Below, piece by piece: positions 1 through 14,273 of a DNA stretch of 64,000 nucleotides. Source of the DNA: Henriciella sp. GTDB lineage: Bacteria; Pseudomonadota; Alphaproteobacteria; Caulobacterales; Hyphomonadaceae. The notes beneath the pieces were generated by a model. That model was not told where the DNA came from, made no database searches, and saw nothing but the letters and a program-made list of their open reading frames with translations. The stretch's first letter is position 1. Each line of letters starts with the position of its first letter. The translations under genes and the position numbers were made by a program. The stretch covers positions 186,001 to 250,000 of the forward strand of contig JABSPZ010000008.1 in assembly GCA_013213785.1 (NCBI GenBank). The letters are read 5' to 3'.

Positions 1-2
1 TC

Positions 3-650
3 GAAGCCTTAGAGGATCGCGACTGGGTCACGCTATCTCTCGAAGGCTTGCCACCTGTTCGGGCCGGACGGTTTATCGTTGCGGGCAGCCACGCGCTCAC
101 CAAAACAGCGCCGGGCAAGACCGACATCCTGATCGAAGCGGGCCCAGCATTTGGAACCGGGCACCACGGCACGACGCTTGGATGCTTGTTAGGCTATGAG
201 CATGTCCTAAAAACCGGAGTGCCGAACAAAGTCTTAGATGTTGGAACTGGATCAGGCGTGCTAGCAATCGCCGCGATCAAAACCGGAGCCCAACGCGCCA
301 TAGGAACTGAGATCGACGCTCAAAGCGTCGCTGTTGCGAATGAAAATGCGCGCAAGAACAGTGTCGCAAATCGTTTCACGACCTATCTCACGCGCGGCGC
401 CACCAATCAGATTATACAATCCACGGCGCCATATGATTTGATTTTTGCGAACATTCTTGCAGGCCCCCTCACCCGACTTTCGCCGAAACTGGTGCCGCTT
501 TTGAAGACCGATGGTCACATCATCTTGTCAGGCCTACTCACCCGCCAAGAACCATTAGTCCGCGCCGCCTATACGGGACGCGGACTAAATCTGGTCAAAC
601 GCATCCGGAGAGACGGATGGTCGACATTGGTCTTGCAACGTAAGTCTTAG
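3..650 (+). CDS. prmA: Ribosomal protein L11 methyltransferase PrmA (5' end outside window)
   Basis: SAM-dependent enzyme that methylates ribosomal protein L11. The reading frame is open to the window edge (first full codon at 3), so the N-terminal part is missing and about 215 residues are seen. The visible part begins with the family's DWV...LPPVRAGRF segment. It continues with GTGHHGTT, then the SAM-binding glycine loop VLDVGTGSGVLAI, and the FANILAGPL stretch, which carries the N-[IL]-[AL] motif typical of these methyltransferases. The TTG at 48 is an internal codon, not the start, because PrmA sequence continues upstream of it. The gene ends normally at a TAG and slightly overlaps a possible small gene on the other strand. 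Identification is firm; only the N-terminus is unknown. Confidence 0.93.
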   Translation, partial: EALEDRDWVTLSLEGLPPVRAGRFIVAGSHALTKTAPGKTDILIEAGPAFGTGHHGTTLGCLLGYEHVLKTGVPNKVLDVGTGSGVLAIAAIKTGAQRAIGTEIDAQSVAVANENARKNSVANRFTTYLTRGATNQIIQSTAPYDLIFANILAGPLTRLSPKLVPLLKTDGHIILSGLLTRQEPLVRAAYTGRGLNLVKRIRRDGWSTLVLQRKS

Positions 651-838
651 TGCGAAAGACGACGTGCGTGACGCGCTGAGCGCTGTGCGAGAAGACGCGG
701 CTTAGAAGCGACGAGATCGTCTTCGCTGACCGCGACGGTGATCCCATTGTTTGGCGTGATCTCTTGAACATTGCGAGAAACACTTGGGAAGAATGCTTGG
801 AGCCCGGCATAGCCGCGCAGAATACTATTGGTTTTCAT
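647..838 (-). CDS. Possible small protein, 63 aa, unknown
   Basis: A 63-residue open frame lies alone in the 338-bp gap between prmA and the aminopeptidase gene. It begins at an ATG with a weak AGGA-type ribosome site about ten bases upstream, and its stop overlaps the prmA stop. The predicted protein has a neutral N-terminal half and a strongly basic C-terminus rich in Arg and His. I recognise no domain, signal peptide or membrane segment. AT-rich sequence upstream (around 850-915) could hold its promoter. It could be a real small basic protein or a chance frame; the gap holds nothing else I recognise. Conservation in related genomes would decide. Confidence 0.4.
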   Translation of the reverse strand: MKTNSILRGYAGLQAFFPSVSRNVQEITPNNGITVAVSEDDLVASKPRLLAQRSARHARRLSH

Positions 839-988
839 TGTTTTAGTCCTGGGAGGTATTTTTTATTGTGACTGCTATATAGGTGCATATGGTTGCAAAA
901 GAATATACAAATTCGTGAACTTTCATGCATCGGCGCATAGCTCAGTTTCGTCTTTGCACCGCGGCTCAATCGGGACTATTCACACTCC

Positions 989-6602
<5,614 letters not shown>

Positions 6603-6640
6603 GCGCCCTTAATACCAAAGGAACAAAATGAGAACAAGTG

Positions 6641-7474
6641 CTATTTTCCGCCAGGGATAAGGCGTTGTAGCCACGTCCTTTTTTGCTCTTCCGTAGCACC
6701 TTCTGGGTCCAGACCTTGTCCGCTCAGCAGCCGATAAGAGTACTCGTACCAAACGCTATCTGGGAAATTGTATCCGAGGACGGCCCCAGCCGCGAGCGCC
6801 TCTTGCTTGAGCCCGGTCGATAGATAGACCTCAACAAGACGGTGGAGCGCTTCAGGTGTATGGCTGGTTGTTTCATAGTCGCTCACAACGGTCCGAAAGC
6901 GGTTGATCGCAGAGAGGTGCTGATTGCGACGTAGATACCAACGCCCAATCTCCATCTCTTTACCGGCGAGTTGATCACTCACCATATCGAGTTTGATCGT
7001 CGCGTCGCGTGCATAGTCAGACTCTGGATAACGGCGGACAACGTCGAGAAGCGCGTCGCGCGCAAGCTCTGTCGTCTTTTGATCGCGGCCCACGTCCATA
7101 ATCTGATCAAAATAACTCACGGCAATCAGGTAATAGGCGTAAGACGCGCCCTGCCCGGCCGGATTGAGCGACAAATAGCGCTGAGAGGTTGTGATCGCCT
7201 CATCGTAAGCCCGTGATTCGTACGAAGCGAAAGCAGACATGAGCGAAGAGCGACGCGCCCATTCAGAATAAGGGTGCTGGCGTTCCACTTCATTGAACAG
7301 CAAAATGGCCTGATCGAAATCTCGACTATCGAGTTCGTCCACCGCACGCGCATAGAGCTGCTCCACCGGGCGCTCAACATACGCCAATTCTTGGCGGCGA
7401 TTAGAGTTTTGGCAGGCCGTAATTGCTAGCGTTGAGGCCATTGTCGCAATCAGAGCGAAGTGTACTTTACGCAT
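6641..7474 (-). CDS. bamD: Outer membrane assembly lipoprotein BamD (ComL)
   Basis: TPR lipoprotein of the BAM complex, which folds beta-barrel proteins into the outer membrane. I take the start at 7474, which gives 277 aa. The residues that follow (MRKVHFALIATMAS) are a lipoprotein signal ending at the lipobox ITAC, whereas the upstream ATG at 7516 would bury the signal behind 14 extra residues. After the lipidated Cys come about five TPR units (for example YARAVDELDSRDFDQA and RRYPESDYARDA) and the family's C-terminal region. It heads the bamD-recN-ligA run and is divergent from an XRE regulator, with about 180 bp between the starts that must hold both promoters. Confidence 0.93.
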   Translation of the reverse strand: MRKVHFALIATMASTLAITACQNSNRRQELAYVERPVEQLYARAVDELDSRDFDQAILLFNEVERQHPYSEWARRSSLMSAFASYESRAYDEAITTSQRYLSLNPAGQGASYAYYLIAVSYFDQIMDVGRDQKTTELARDALLDVVRRYPESDYARDATIKLDMVSDQLAGKEMEIGRWYLRRNQHLSAINRFRTVVSDYETTSHTPEALHRLVEVYLSTGLKQEALAAGAVLGYNFPDSVWYEYSYRLLSGQGLDPEGATEEQKRTWLQRLIPGGK

Positions 7475-7654
7475 GAGAATAAATGCCCATTGTTGGTTTG
7501 GCGCCAGTTTCCCCACGAGGCGAAATTTGTAAAGTGCGCCACTGTGCCCAGACCCGTATTGTGAACGCGTTTACACACTTGTCACAAAGAGCATTCGACC
7601 TAGTTTCCTATTTGAGATGGTATGCACTATTCCGTGCCGCCACGTGAGAACGCT

Positions 7655-8101
7655 ATGACTGACCTTGAAAAAACCTACCTGACAGCGAGTGAAGTAGATC
7701 GACTTGTTGGCGACCGAATTCGTCGGCGTAGAATACTTATGGGTTTAACCCAGGACCAGCTTGGCGAGTCTCTTGGCATCTCATACCAACAAATTCAAAA
7801 GTATGAGACCGGTGCCAATCGGGTCAGTGCTGGCCGCTTATATTTGATCGCTTCACGTTTAGAAGTTTCGCCCGGATGGTTCTTCGATCCCGTGAAGTCT
7901 GATGCCTCGAGTGAAGACTTTGATGAACTAGGGTCATCCAGACTGCTGATGGAGTTTGTCCGCAGTTTCGCCCGCATCAAGGATGAGCGCCTAAAAGGTG
8001 TTCTCGTGTCTTTGGTCCGCGCTATGGCAGATGAAGAAGCCGAAGCGGACGCCCCTGTCTCAAGCAATGGCGCGCACAAAGACTCCGTATCGATTCGATA
8101 G
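7655..8101 (+). CDS. XRE-family HTH transcriptional regulator
   Basis: A 148-residue DNA-binding protein with one lambda-repressor-type helix-turn-helix at about residues 14-68. The core is MGLTQDQLGESLGISYQQIQ, followed by KYETGANRVSAGRL, which is near consensus. The rest is a short helical C-terminal region with no ligand-binding domain that I recognise. This architecture is common in alphaproteobacteria (PraR-like regulators). I choose the ATG at 7655 because the sequence MTDLEKTYLTASEVD reads like a natural start; the alternative ATG at 7622 adds 11 residues and cannot be excluded. It is monocistronic, divergent from bamD. Its target genes cannot be told from this window. Confidence 0.85.
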   Translation: MTDLEKTYLTASEVDRLVGDRIRRRRILMGLTQDQLGESLGISYQQIQKYETGANRVSAGRLYLIASRLEVSPGWFFDPVKSDASSEDFDELGSSRLLMEFVRSFARIKDERLKGVLVSLVRAMADEEAEADAPVSSNGAHKDSVSIR

Positions 8102-8154
8102 ATCTCCGCTCAATTTGAGCGCAGCCGACTCTCCGTATGTCCCTGCAAAATATG

Positions 8155-8180
8155 AAAAAGGGAGGTCAAAAAGACCTCCC
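8155..8180 (-). terminator. Rho-independent terminator of the phasin-like gene
   Basis: A perfect 8-bp stem (GGGAGGTC / GACCTCCC) with a five-base loop occupies 8160-8180. On the minus strand it is followed directly by five T residues (8155-8159). It lies about 95 bp beyond the stop of the phasin-like gene at 8276. The plus strand has no T tract after the stem, so it should act mainly on minus-strand transcripts. Confidence 0.82.
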
Positions 8181-8275
8181 CTCTACACTCTACGCGATAC
8201 TCTACTGGTCGGTGTCATACTGGAAATACGGGGATTAGGAAACCCGTTCAAACCAGCATGACGAAAACGTAAAGC

Positions 8276-9244
8276 TTAACCCGTTACGGTCTTCGCGAGG
8301 GCACGTGCTTGTGCCTTCCAGTTATCGCGGGTCATGCGACCTGGAAAACGCAGCATTCCTTCGAGCGATTCCATCTGCGCTTTGCGAAGCTTGGCGATCT
8401 GCCAGAAGTGGTAGATCCCAGCATCATTCAAACGCTGCTCAAGAACCGCACCAACGCCTTTGATCAGTTTCAGGTCGTCGATTTTGCCGAGAGGCTTCTT
8501 GATTCCGCCATTCTCGTCTGTGACTGGCGCCGTTGCAGCTTTTGGAGCTGGTTTAGCTGCCGCTGCCTTTGGCGCTGCTTTAGGCGCTGCCTTGGCTTTC
8601 GCTTTCGCCTTTTTGGCTTTCTTTGCTTTCTTGGTTTTGCCACCAACAGAAGCAATTTCTTCGCTCAAACGCTCAACGCGGGCTTTGACTTTCTCGTCAG
8701 CGCCGTCAGCGTTTGCACGCAGATCGGCAACTTGCTCTTCAAGATCGTCGAGCTTGCTGTGCAGCTTCTCAGCTTTCTTAGACTTCAGTGAAAACTGCTT
8801 GATGCCAAGCGCTTCACGCATGCGTTCCATGCGAGCTTCAAGGCGCTCACGCTGGTCAGCTTGAAACTTGGAAACAACCTCAGTCGCTTCGCCAGTTGCT
8901 TCAGCCACACGACCACGAACCTTTGCAGCTTCTTCAGCAACACGGTTCATTTGCTCTGTCATGCGAGAGATCGCTGTGTTTGAAGAGAGACGCGCGCGGA
9001 CGTCGCTTTCGATCTCTTCGCCACGTGCAACCAGATCTTCAAAAAGAACTTCGCCTTGGCCGCTGACTTTGCCAACGCCTTCAGAAGCGACGTCATAGGC
9101 TTTGCCGTAGGCGCCAACGCCTGCGAGCCAGATTTTGTGCGCCACGTCGAAGCCCTTTGCTTCGATAGCTGCACCCATGAATTGCGCGCGGGCTTTCTGC
9201 TCAGCCTTTTTCGCTTTCTTGTCTTTTTTGTCTTTCTTCGCCAT
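8276..9244 (-). CDS. Phasin-like granule-associated protein with C-terminal HhH domain
   Basis: A 322-residue, very lysine- and alanine-rich protein. After a basic N-terminus (MAKKDKKDKKAKKAEQKA) comes a helical phasin-type region of about residues 25-190, with LAGVGAYGKAYD near its start. A PhaF-like Lys/Ala/Pro linker (AKAKAAPKAAPKAAAAKPAP) follows. The last 60 residues form a helix-hairpin-helix-like domain (LKLIKGVGAVLEQRLNDAGI) of the kind also found at the end of some alphaproteobacterial L21 proteins. Phasins coat polyhydroxyalkanoate granules; the basic linker may tie granules to the nucleoid, as proposed for PhaF. I start at 9244, where GGAG precedes the ATG, not at 9292. The family assignment is by composition and layout, so moderately sure. 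Confidence 0.72.
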   Translation of the reverse strand: MAKKDKKDKKAKKAEQKARAQFMGAAIEAKGFDVAHKIWLAGVGAYGKAYDVASEGVGKVSGQGEVLFEDLVARGEEIESDVRARLSSNTAISRMTEQMNRVAEEAAKVRGRVAEATGEATEVVSKFQADQRERLEARMERMREALGIKQFSLKSKKAEKLHSKLDDLEEQVADLRANADGADEKVKARVERLSEEIASVGGKTKKAKKAKKAKAKAKAAPKAAPKAAAAKPAPKAATAPVTDENGGIKKPLGKIDDLKLIKGVGAVLEQRLNDAGIYHFWQIAKLRKAQMESLEGMLRFPGRMTRDNWKAQARALAKTVTG

Positions 9245-9401
9245 GTCCCGGCTCCGTTGATGTTCGGGGAACAGCCCATTGCTCTTCCTCATTGGCGTTC
9301 GAAATAAGCGGTGTGTCTAGAAAACGCATACTAATTGCCTCACAGGCGTGTTCGCGTTTTGCGAGAATATTTGATTAGCCACACTCGCAAATTGAACTAA
9401 C

Positions 9402-10166
9402 ATGAATTCTATGAGGTGGGTCATACTCGCGTTGATCGTGGCCTCCCCCGTTGCTCAAGCGGAGGATGAGGCTCAGCGAATTGCTTTCTCGGAAGGGCGA
9501 TATCACGAGGCCGTCCTTCTATCCGCGACAGAACCTTCAGCGGATAATCTCGCATTCTCTGCCCGCAGCTTACTCGCAGAAGCCATCAGCGACCCGAACT
9601 ATATTCCACCACCGCACCTACTAGATGAAGCCGAAGCGAAAGCGCGCCAAGCGATCGCGATTAGCCCTAACCATGTCGAGGCCAGGCTACAGCTTGCCAT
9701 CGCGCTTTCCCTGAAAGCCCGACCACTCTCAAACCGCGAAGCGATGCGGTCTGGATATGGCTCTGAAGCGAAAGAACTGGTTGAAGCGGCACTCCGTGAT
9801 GATCCTGACAACACTTACGCGCATGGATTTCTAGCCGTTTGGCATTTGGAGGTTCGCCGACGCGGCGGTGCGATCGGCGGGTCTGTCATGGGCGCTTCCA
9901 CAAAGAAGGCTCAGCAACACTATCAAGCGGCCATTACCTCAGCGCCCGATGACGCATCTATCCATTGGCAATATGCCCGCGCGCTCACAGCGCTGAATGC
10001 AAAGCGGTACAGAGAAGAAATATCTACCAGCCTAGCAGCCGCCCTAGGCTGCACCGCTGAGACGCAGCTTGAAGACGTCATGCAACGGCGAGCAGAGTTC
10101 TTGCGCGCTGAATTGGAGACCAAAAGCTGGAAGCGCGCCGAGAAAACGGCCGCGCAAATGCTCTAG
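9402..10166 (+). CDS. Secreted TPR-containing protein, unknown function
   Basis: A 254-residue protein beginning with a signal peptide (hydrophobic run WVILALIVASPVAQA, cleavage probably after the last Ala). The mature part is helical and reads like irregular TPR repeats: NLAFSARSLLAEAI, EAEAKARQAIAISPNHVEARLQ, AHGFLAVWHLEVRR and KKAQQHYQAAITSAPDDASIHW. A conserved-looking segment RRRGGAIGGSVMGAS sits in the middle. It is likely periplasmic and used for protein-protein contact. A second ATG at 9411 could be the start. It is convergent with trxB (3 bp apart) and divergent from the phasin-like gene. I do not recognise a named family. Confidence 0.72.
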   Translation: MNSMRWVILALIVASPVAQAEDEAQRIAFSEGRYHEAVLLSATEPSADNLAFSARSLLAEAISDPNYIPPPHLLDEAEAKARQAIAISPNHVEARLQLAIALSLKARPLSNREAMRSGYGSEAKELVEAALRDDPDNTYAHGFLAVWHLEVRRRGGAIGGSVMGASTKKAQQHYQAAITSAPDDASIHWQYARALTALNAKRYREEISTSLAAALGCTAETQLEDVMQRRAEFLRAELETKSWKRAEKTAAQML

Positions 10167-10169
10167 GGC

Positions 10170-11147
10170 CTATTCAGCAGCGACAGCTTCGATTGCTTTG
10201 GCTTCCTCAAGGAATTTCTCAGCTTCGAGCGCTGCCATGCACCCCATACCGGCTGCGGTAACTGCCTGACGATAGGTCTCGTCTGTGACGTCGCCGGCAG
10301 CGAAGACCCCTGGAATATTCGTTGCGGTCGAATCTGGTGCGGTGATCAAATAGCCATTGTCGAGCATGTCGAGCTTTCCAACGAAGAGCTCCGTCGAAGG
10401 CGCGTGTCCAATTGCGATGAAGACACCGTGCACAGGAACATCTTCGACAGCGCCCGTATCCACATTCTTCAAACGCGCTGCGGTCACGCCAAGCGGGTTC
10501 TCATCTCCAACCACTTCTTCGAGCGTCGTATTCCAACGCACTTCGATCTTTGGATGATTGAGCAAACGATGTTGCAGGATTTTTTCGGCGCGAAGGCTAT
10601 CGCGGCGGTGAACGAGAATAACTTTCGACGCGAAATTGGTCAGGAAGAGCGCCTCTTCCACAGCGGTGTTCCCACCGCCAACAACAACGACATCTTTCTG
10701 GCGATAGAAGAAGCCATCGCAAGTCGCACAAGCGGAGACACCAAAGCCTTGGAACTTCTGCTCGCTCGGAAGACCAAGCCACTTCGCCTGAGCGCCCGTC
10801 GAGATGACCACGGAATCCGCCGTATAGGTCGTACCGCTGTCACCGATGGCTTTGAATGGCCGCGAGTCCAAATCGACAGATGTGATGTGATCTTCAGCCA
10901 GGTTCGCGCCCATCTTGAGCGCGTGCTCTTTCATCTTTTCCATCAATTCCGGGCCTTGGATCTCTGCAAATCCAGGATAGTTCTCGACCTCGGTGGTGAT
11001 GGTGAGCTGTCCACCAGGCTGCGAGCCTGCAACCACAAGCGTGTCCCGCATCGCGCGCGCAGCATAAACGGCTGCCGTCCAGCCAGCTGGGCCAGAACCA
11101 ATAATCAAAATCTCAGTATGACGTGTGTCGCCTGCGGTATCCGCCAT
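10170..11147 (-). CDS. trxB: Thioredoxin reductase
   Basis: FAD/NADPH enzyme that keeps thioredoxin reduced (325 aa). The sequence shows the N-terminal FAD-binding IGSGPAGWTAAVYAAR, the redox-active CATCDG pair near residue 140, the NADPH-binding VVVGGGNTAVEEALFL and the C-terminal FAD motif FAAGDV. I place the start at 11147, because GGAG stands eight bases before this ATG, whereas the upstream ATG at 11159 has its purine tract almost touching the start codon. The gene follows pyk on the same strand after about 110 bp and may have its own promoter there. Confidence 0.96.
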   Translation of the reverse strand: MADTAGDTRHTEILIIGSGPAGWTAAVYAARAMRDTLVVAGSQPGGQLTITTEVENYPGFAEIQGPELMEKMKEHALKMGANLAEDHITSVDLDSRPFKAIGDSGTTYTADSVVISTGAQAKWLGLPSEQKFQGFGVSACATCDGFFYRQKDVVVVGGGNTAVEEALFLTNFASKVILVHRRDSLRAEKILQHRLLNHPKIEVRWNTTLEEVVGDENPLGVTAARLKNVDTGAVEDVPVHGVFIAIGHAPSTELFVGKLDMLDNGYLITAPDSTATNIPGVFAAGDVTDETYRQAVTAAGMGCMAALEAEKFLEEAKAIEAVAAE

Positions 11148-11232
11148 AACGCTCTCCATCTCCCGTTTCTCGGGTGCAAATCTGTTCAGCGCTGGTTATG
11201 GGGATTCGCGCAGCGATAATAAAGAGGGAAAC

Positions 11233-11245
11233 CGCCTCACAGGCG
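11233..11245 (-). terminator. Weak hairpin after pyk
   Basis: A short CGCCT/AGGCG stem with a three-base loop lies 14 bp beyond the pyk stop. On the minus strand it is followed by a poor pyrimidine tract (GTTTCCCTCTTT). It might weakly terminate the zwf-edd-glk-eda-pyk transcript before trxB. The stem is only five pairs, so confidence is low. Confidence 0.25.
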
Positions 11246-11258
11246 CGTGAAGCTGTGC

Positions 11259-12653
11259 TTAAGCCTCAACGCCCATTTCCCACGCCCAAACACCATCACC
11301 CCCGCGCCACATCGCATAGGTGACCGGCCCGTCCAGGGATGCCGTGCTCATCAGGCGACGCGCCCAGTCATCGCCGGGTGCCATATTGGCGGAGTTCACG
11401 CCCCATAGGAGCTGTGCTTGTCGCAATCGCTTTTGATCGAGTGATCCATAAAGGATCGGTTGGGTTCCGCGAACACGTGAGAATTGCGCCAACCGGAAAA
11501 TGTCTCCCGTGCGCAGCGCGAGCGGCGTCTCGTTACGTTGCGCGATTTCCATAACGGCACTCGCAGTCGTGTCGACATCATCGGAAGCTTCACCACCGCC
11601 ATCATATTGGACAAGCGCTTGGCGATAATCATCGGCCTTTTCAACGGCTCGAATAATCCGGTTCATGATCGCAACCGCTGTGGCGGGGTGCCGACCAACC
11701 GCGGTCTCAGCCGATAGCATCACCGCATCTACGCCTTGATAGACTGCCGTTGCCACATCGCTTGCCTCAGCGCGCGTTGGCGCTGCATTCTCGACCATGC
11801 TCTCCAGCATTTGGGTCGCAACGATCACCGGCTTCGCGGCATTACGAGCAACACGCACGATACGCCTCTGAATGAGCGGGACTTCTTCTGGCGGGAATTC
11901 CACGCCAAGATCGCCGCGTGCGATCATGACAGCATCAGTCGCTTCAACAATCGCGTCCAAATTATCGATCGCGGCGGGCTTTTCGAGTTTGGCGACAATC
12001 ATCGCCTGGTCACCAATCAGATCACGCGCCTCATTGATGTCCTCAACCGTTTGCACAAAGGAGAGCGCGATAATGTCGACGCCCATTTCTAGAGCGAAAG
12101 CGAGGTCACTGCGGTCTTTTTCAGAGAGTGCGGGCACAGGCAGCGCCTTACCGCGCACCGTGAACCCTTTCCGGTCTTTCAATACGCCAGGAAGCTCTGA
12201 CCGCACCTTTGGTGCGTCGCCTGCACTGACGACCGTAAAGATGAGTAGCCCGTCATCAGCGAGGATCGTATCACCCTCTTCCAGCACGCCCAGAATTTCC
12301 GCTCGCGGAACCGGGATCGTATTCGGTTGGTCGGTCTCGGCGCCCACGACGAGATCATACTCGCCGCGCATTTCGAGTTTTATAGATCCGCCTGGAAACT
12401 TACCGACACGAATTTTAGGACCTTGCAAATCGGCCAGGACAGCAATCGGGCGCCCGAGCAATTCCTCGGTTTTACGAATGGTGTCACAGGTCTGCTTATG
12501 CTTCTCCTGCTCGCCATGGCTGAAATTCAGCCGGAACACGTCGACCCCCGCTTCGGCGAGCAATCGGATTGTGCCCGGTGCAGAGCTCCCGGGTCCAAGG
12601 GTGGCCACGATTTTCGCGCATCGTCCTCTAACCCCGGCGGCCCGTCTGTTCAT
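11259..12653 (-). CDS. pyk: Pyruvate kinase
   Basis: Converts phosphoenolpyruvate and ADP to pyruvate and ATP, the last step of lower glycolysis. From the ATG at 12653 the protein is 464 aa and begins with basic residues leading into KIVATLGPGSS, the normal start of the family. It has FRLNFSHGE (substrate-binding Arg and Asn), LADLQGPKIRVG, the catalytic region MVAKLEKPAAIDN and IARGDLGVE, then MLESM and VMLSAETAVG. The start at 12653 is one base after the eda stop and has AAGGGA upstream. The frame remains open to 12797 but that part only overlaps eda. As last gene of the Entner-Doudoroff operon it links the PEP made from the glyceraldehyde-3-phosphate branch to pyruvate. Confidence 0.95.
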   Translation of the reverse strand: MNRRAAGVRGRCAKIVATLGPGSSAPGTIRLLAEAGVDVFRLNFSHGEQEKHKQTCDTIRKTEELLGRPIAVLADLQGPKIRVGKFPGGSIKLEMRGEYDLVVGAETDQPNTIPVPRAEILGVLEEGDTILADDGLLIFTVVSAGDAPKVRSELPGVLKDRKGFTVRGKALPVPALSEKDRSDLAFALEMGVDIIALSFVQTVEDINEARDLIGDQAMIVAKLEKPAAIDNLDAIVEATDAVMIARGDLGVEFPPEEVPLIQRRIVRVARNAAKPVIVATQMLESMVENAAPTRAEASDVATAVYQGVDAVMLSAETAVGRHPATAVAIMNRIIRAVEKADDYRQALVQYDGGGEASDDVDTTASAVMEIAQRNETPLALRTGDIFRLAQFSRVRGTQPILYGSLDQKRLRQAQLLWGVNSANMAPGDDWARRLMSTASLDGPVTYAMWRGGDGVWAWEMGVEA

Positions 12654-12654
12654 A

Positions 12655-13296
12655 TCAGATCCCTTTGCCCAATTCTGCAGCTTCGCGGACCTTGGCCTCG
12701 ATTCCAGCCCAATCGCCAGCTTCCATTTCCGCAGGTGAGGCAATCCAGGTTCCACCCGCCGCAATAACGTTCGGCAGGCTGAGATAATCCTGAGCATTGT
12801 GCGGTTTCACGCCGCCTGTGGGCATAAAATCAATGTGCGGCAACGGCCCAGCCAGCGACTTCAAGAAGTTGGCGCCACCAGACGCCTCAGCGGGGAAGAA
12901 CTTTAAAACGCCGTAGCCCTCTTCAAAGCGCGCCATCGCTTCACTCGCGGTTGCGACGCCCGGCAAGATTACGCCATCATGATAGGCAAGCGCTTTAAGA
13001 AGTTCAGGCCCGGCTCCCGGAGAAACCAGGAAGTCCGCGCCGGCTTTAAGCGCTGCATCGACATCACCCTCAGAGCAAATGGTCCCCGCGCCGACGACCA
13101 AGCTTGGCTCGGCGGCTTTCATCTCCGTAACAACTTCAAGGGCAACTGGCGTTCGTAATGTGACTTCAGCGCTACGAAGACCGCCTTTGATGAGCGCAGA
13201 TGCCAATGGCGCGGCGTGCGCGACTTTGGTTACGGTCAAGACCGGAACGATGGGAGCGCCGTGAAGCGCCTCGCGAAAACTTGCGAGATTGATCAT
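12655..13296 (-). CDS. eda: 2-keto-3-deoxy-6-phosphogluconate aldolase
   Basis: Splits KDPG into pyruvate and glyceraldehyde 3-phosphate, completing the Entner-Doudoroff pathway. The 213-residue class I aldolase shows the catalytic Glu in SAEVTLRTP and the Schiff-base Lys in VLKFFPAEASGG (near 131). It also has the phosphate-binding GAGTI and the GGVKP glycine region of the TIM barrel. The start overlaps the glk stop by four bases, and pyk starts one base after its stop, so it sits in the middle of a tightly coupled operon. Length and motifs are typical; nothing odd. Confidence 0.96.
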   Translation of the reverse strand: MINLASFREALHGAPIVPVLTVTKVAHAAPLASALIKGGLRSAEVTLRTPVALEVVTEMKAAEPSLVVGAGTICSEGDVDAALKAGADFLVSPGAGPELLKALAYHDGVILPGVATASEAMARFEEGYGVLKFFPAEASGGANFLKSLAGPLPHIDFMPTGGVKPHNAQDYLSLPNVIAAGGTWIASPAEMEAGDWAGIEAKVREAAELGKGI

Positions 13297-14273
13297 GCGT
13301 CGAGATCCTCATCAAAATGTAGCGCTGCTGCTCCGATAAGGGCGGCTTCACCTTGCATCAACAAACGTATTGGAATGGGTTCCATGTAATGACTCATGGG
13401 TCCGCGCTGGAAAAAGCGGGACAGAGCCGCCGGGGTTGCGAGCCAATCCACCAAACGCTCCGCCACGCCCCCGGTGATTACAACACCGCCTCGAGTGCCG
13501 TTGATGAGCGCCGCATCGCCTAAAGCGTCCAGTGTCGCGCCTGCCCGGATCTCACAAATATCTTTCGAGATTCGATCTCCATCCTGTGCGCGCTGCATGA
13601 TCTCTGCCGGTGTGGTGCGAACCCAAGTGACCCCATCAATATCGCAGAGTGCTTCATGTACTGCATCTAGACCTGATCCGGACAAGACGAGTTCTTTGGA
13701 GACATAGCCGTGGCGTTGTTGGAGGCGCTTCGTAAGCTCCCATTCGCGATCTGAACGAGGTGCGAATGCGGCATGCCCGCCCTCGCCGGTCATCACGCGC
13801 CACCCTCTTTCCCCCTCTGGAAGAAGCGTGGCCATGCCTAGGCCCGTTCCTGGTCCTGCAACAAGGATTGGCGAGCGCTCATCTGGCGTTCGGCCGGGAT
13901 TCAAAACCCGAAAACTATCATCCCCAAGCTCCGGAATCGAGCGCGCCATCGCGGCGTAGTCATTGACCAGGCGAACACGTTCCAACCCAGTCTTCTGCGC
14001 AATATCCCGGCTATTTATCGTCCAGTCGCGGTTCGTCAGTCGAACAATTCCATCGCGCACAGGTCCGGCAAAAGCGAACAAAGCTTGATGCGGTCGATTG
14101 TTCCCAAGCTGCCCGAGGTAAACATGCAAGGCTTCGTCAAACGACTGAAAGCTATCACCCGGCAACACGGCAATGTCTTCGACCTCGGGATGGCCCGCAA
14201 ACCCTAGACGTGCGCGGCCAAACCGAACATTCGTGCCGCCGATGTCCCCCACTAAAACACTATCTGGCATCAT
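13293..14273 (-). CDS. glk: Glucokinase (ROK-independent Glk type)
   Basis: Phosphorylates glucose with ATP, feeding glucose 6-phosphate to zwf. The 326-residue protein begins with the phosphate-binding GDIGGTNVRFG. It has VNDYAA (catalytic Asp region), GPGTGLGMA, the GEGGH sugar-binding motif and the ITGGVAER adenosine region, as in the E. coli-type Glk family. The start codons ATGATG overlap the edd stop, and its stop overlaps the eda start. The presence of a cytoplasmic kinase in the operon suggests that free glucose is imported or released inside the cell, not brought in by a PTS (inference). Confidence 0.95.
   Translation of the reverse strand: MMPDSVLVGDIGGTNVRFGRARLGFAGHPEVEDIAVLPGDSFQSFDEALHVYLGQLGNNRPHQALFAFAGPVRDGIVRLTNRDWTINSRDIAQKTGLERVRLVNDYAAMARSIPELGDDSFRVLNPGRTPDERSPILVAGPGTGLGMATLLPEGERGWRVMTGEGGHAAFAPRSDREWELTKRLQQRHGYVSKELVLSGSGLDAVHEALCDIDGVTWVRTTPAEIMQRAQDGDRISKDICEIRAGATLDALGDAALINGTRGGVVITGGVAERLVDWLATPAALSRFFQRGPMSHYMEPIPIRLLMQGEAALIGAAALHFDEDLDA

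Noticed and set aside
10404-11219. 271-codon plus-strand frame over trxB
   Set aside because: It is a mirror of the trxB coding strand with no start signal and no recognisable domain.
11872-12738. 288-codon plus-strand frame over pyk/eda
   Set aside because: Ser/Arg-rich composition typical of an antisense shadow; pyk and eda are certain.
12654-12797. N-terminal extension of pyruvate kinase
   Set aside because: It overlaps the eda coding region; the family start follows the ATG at 12653.
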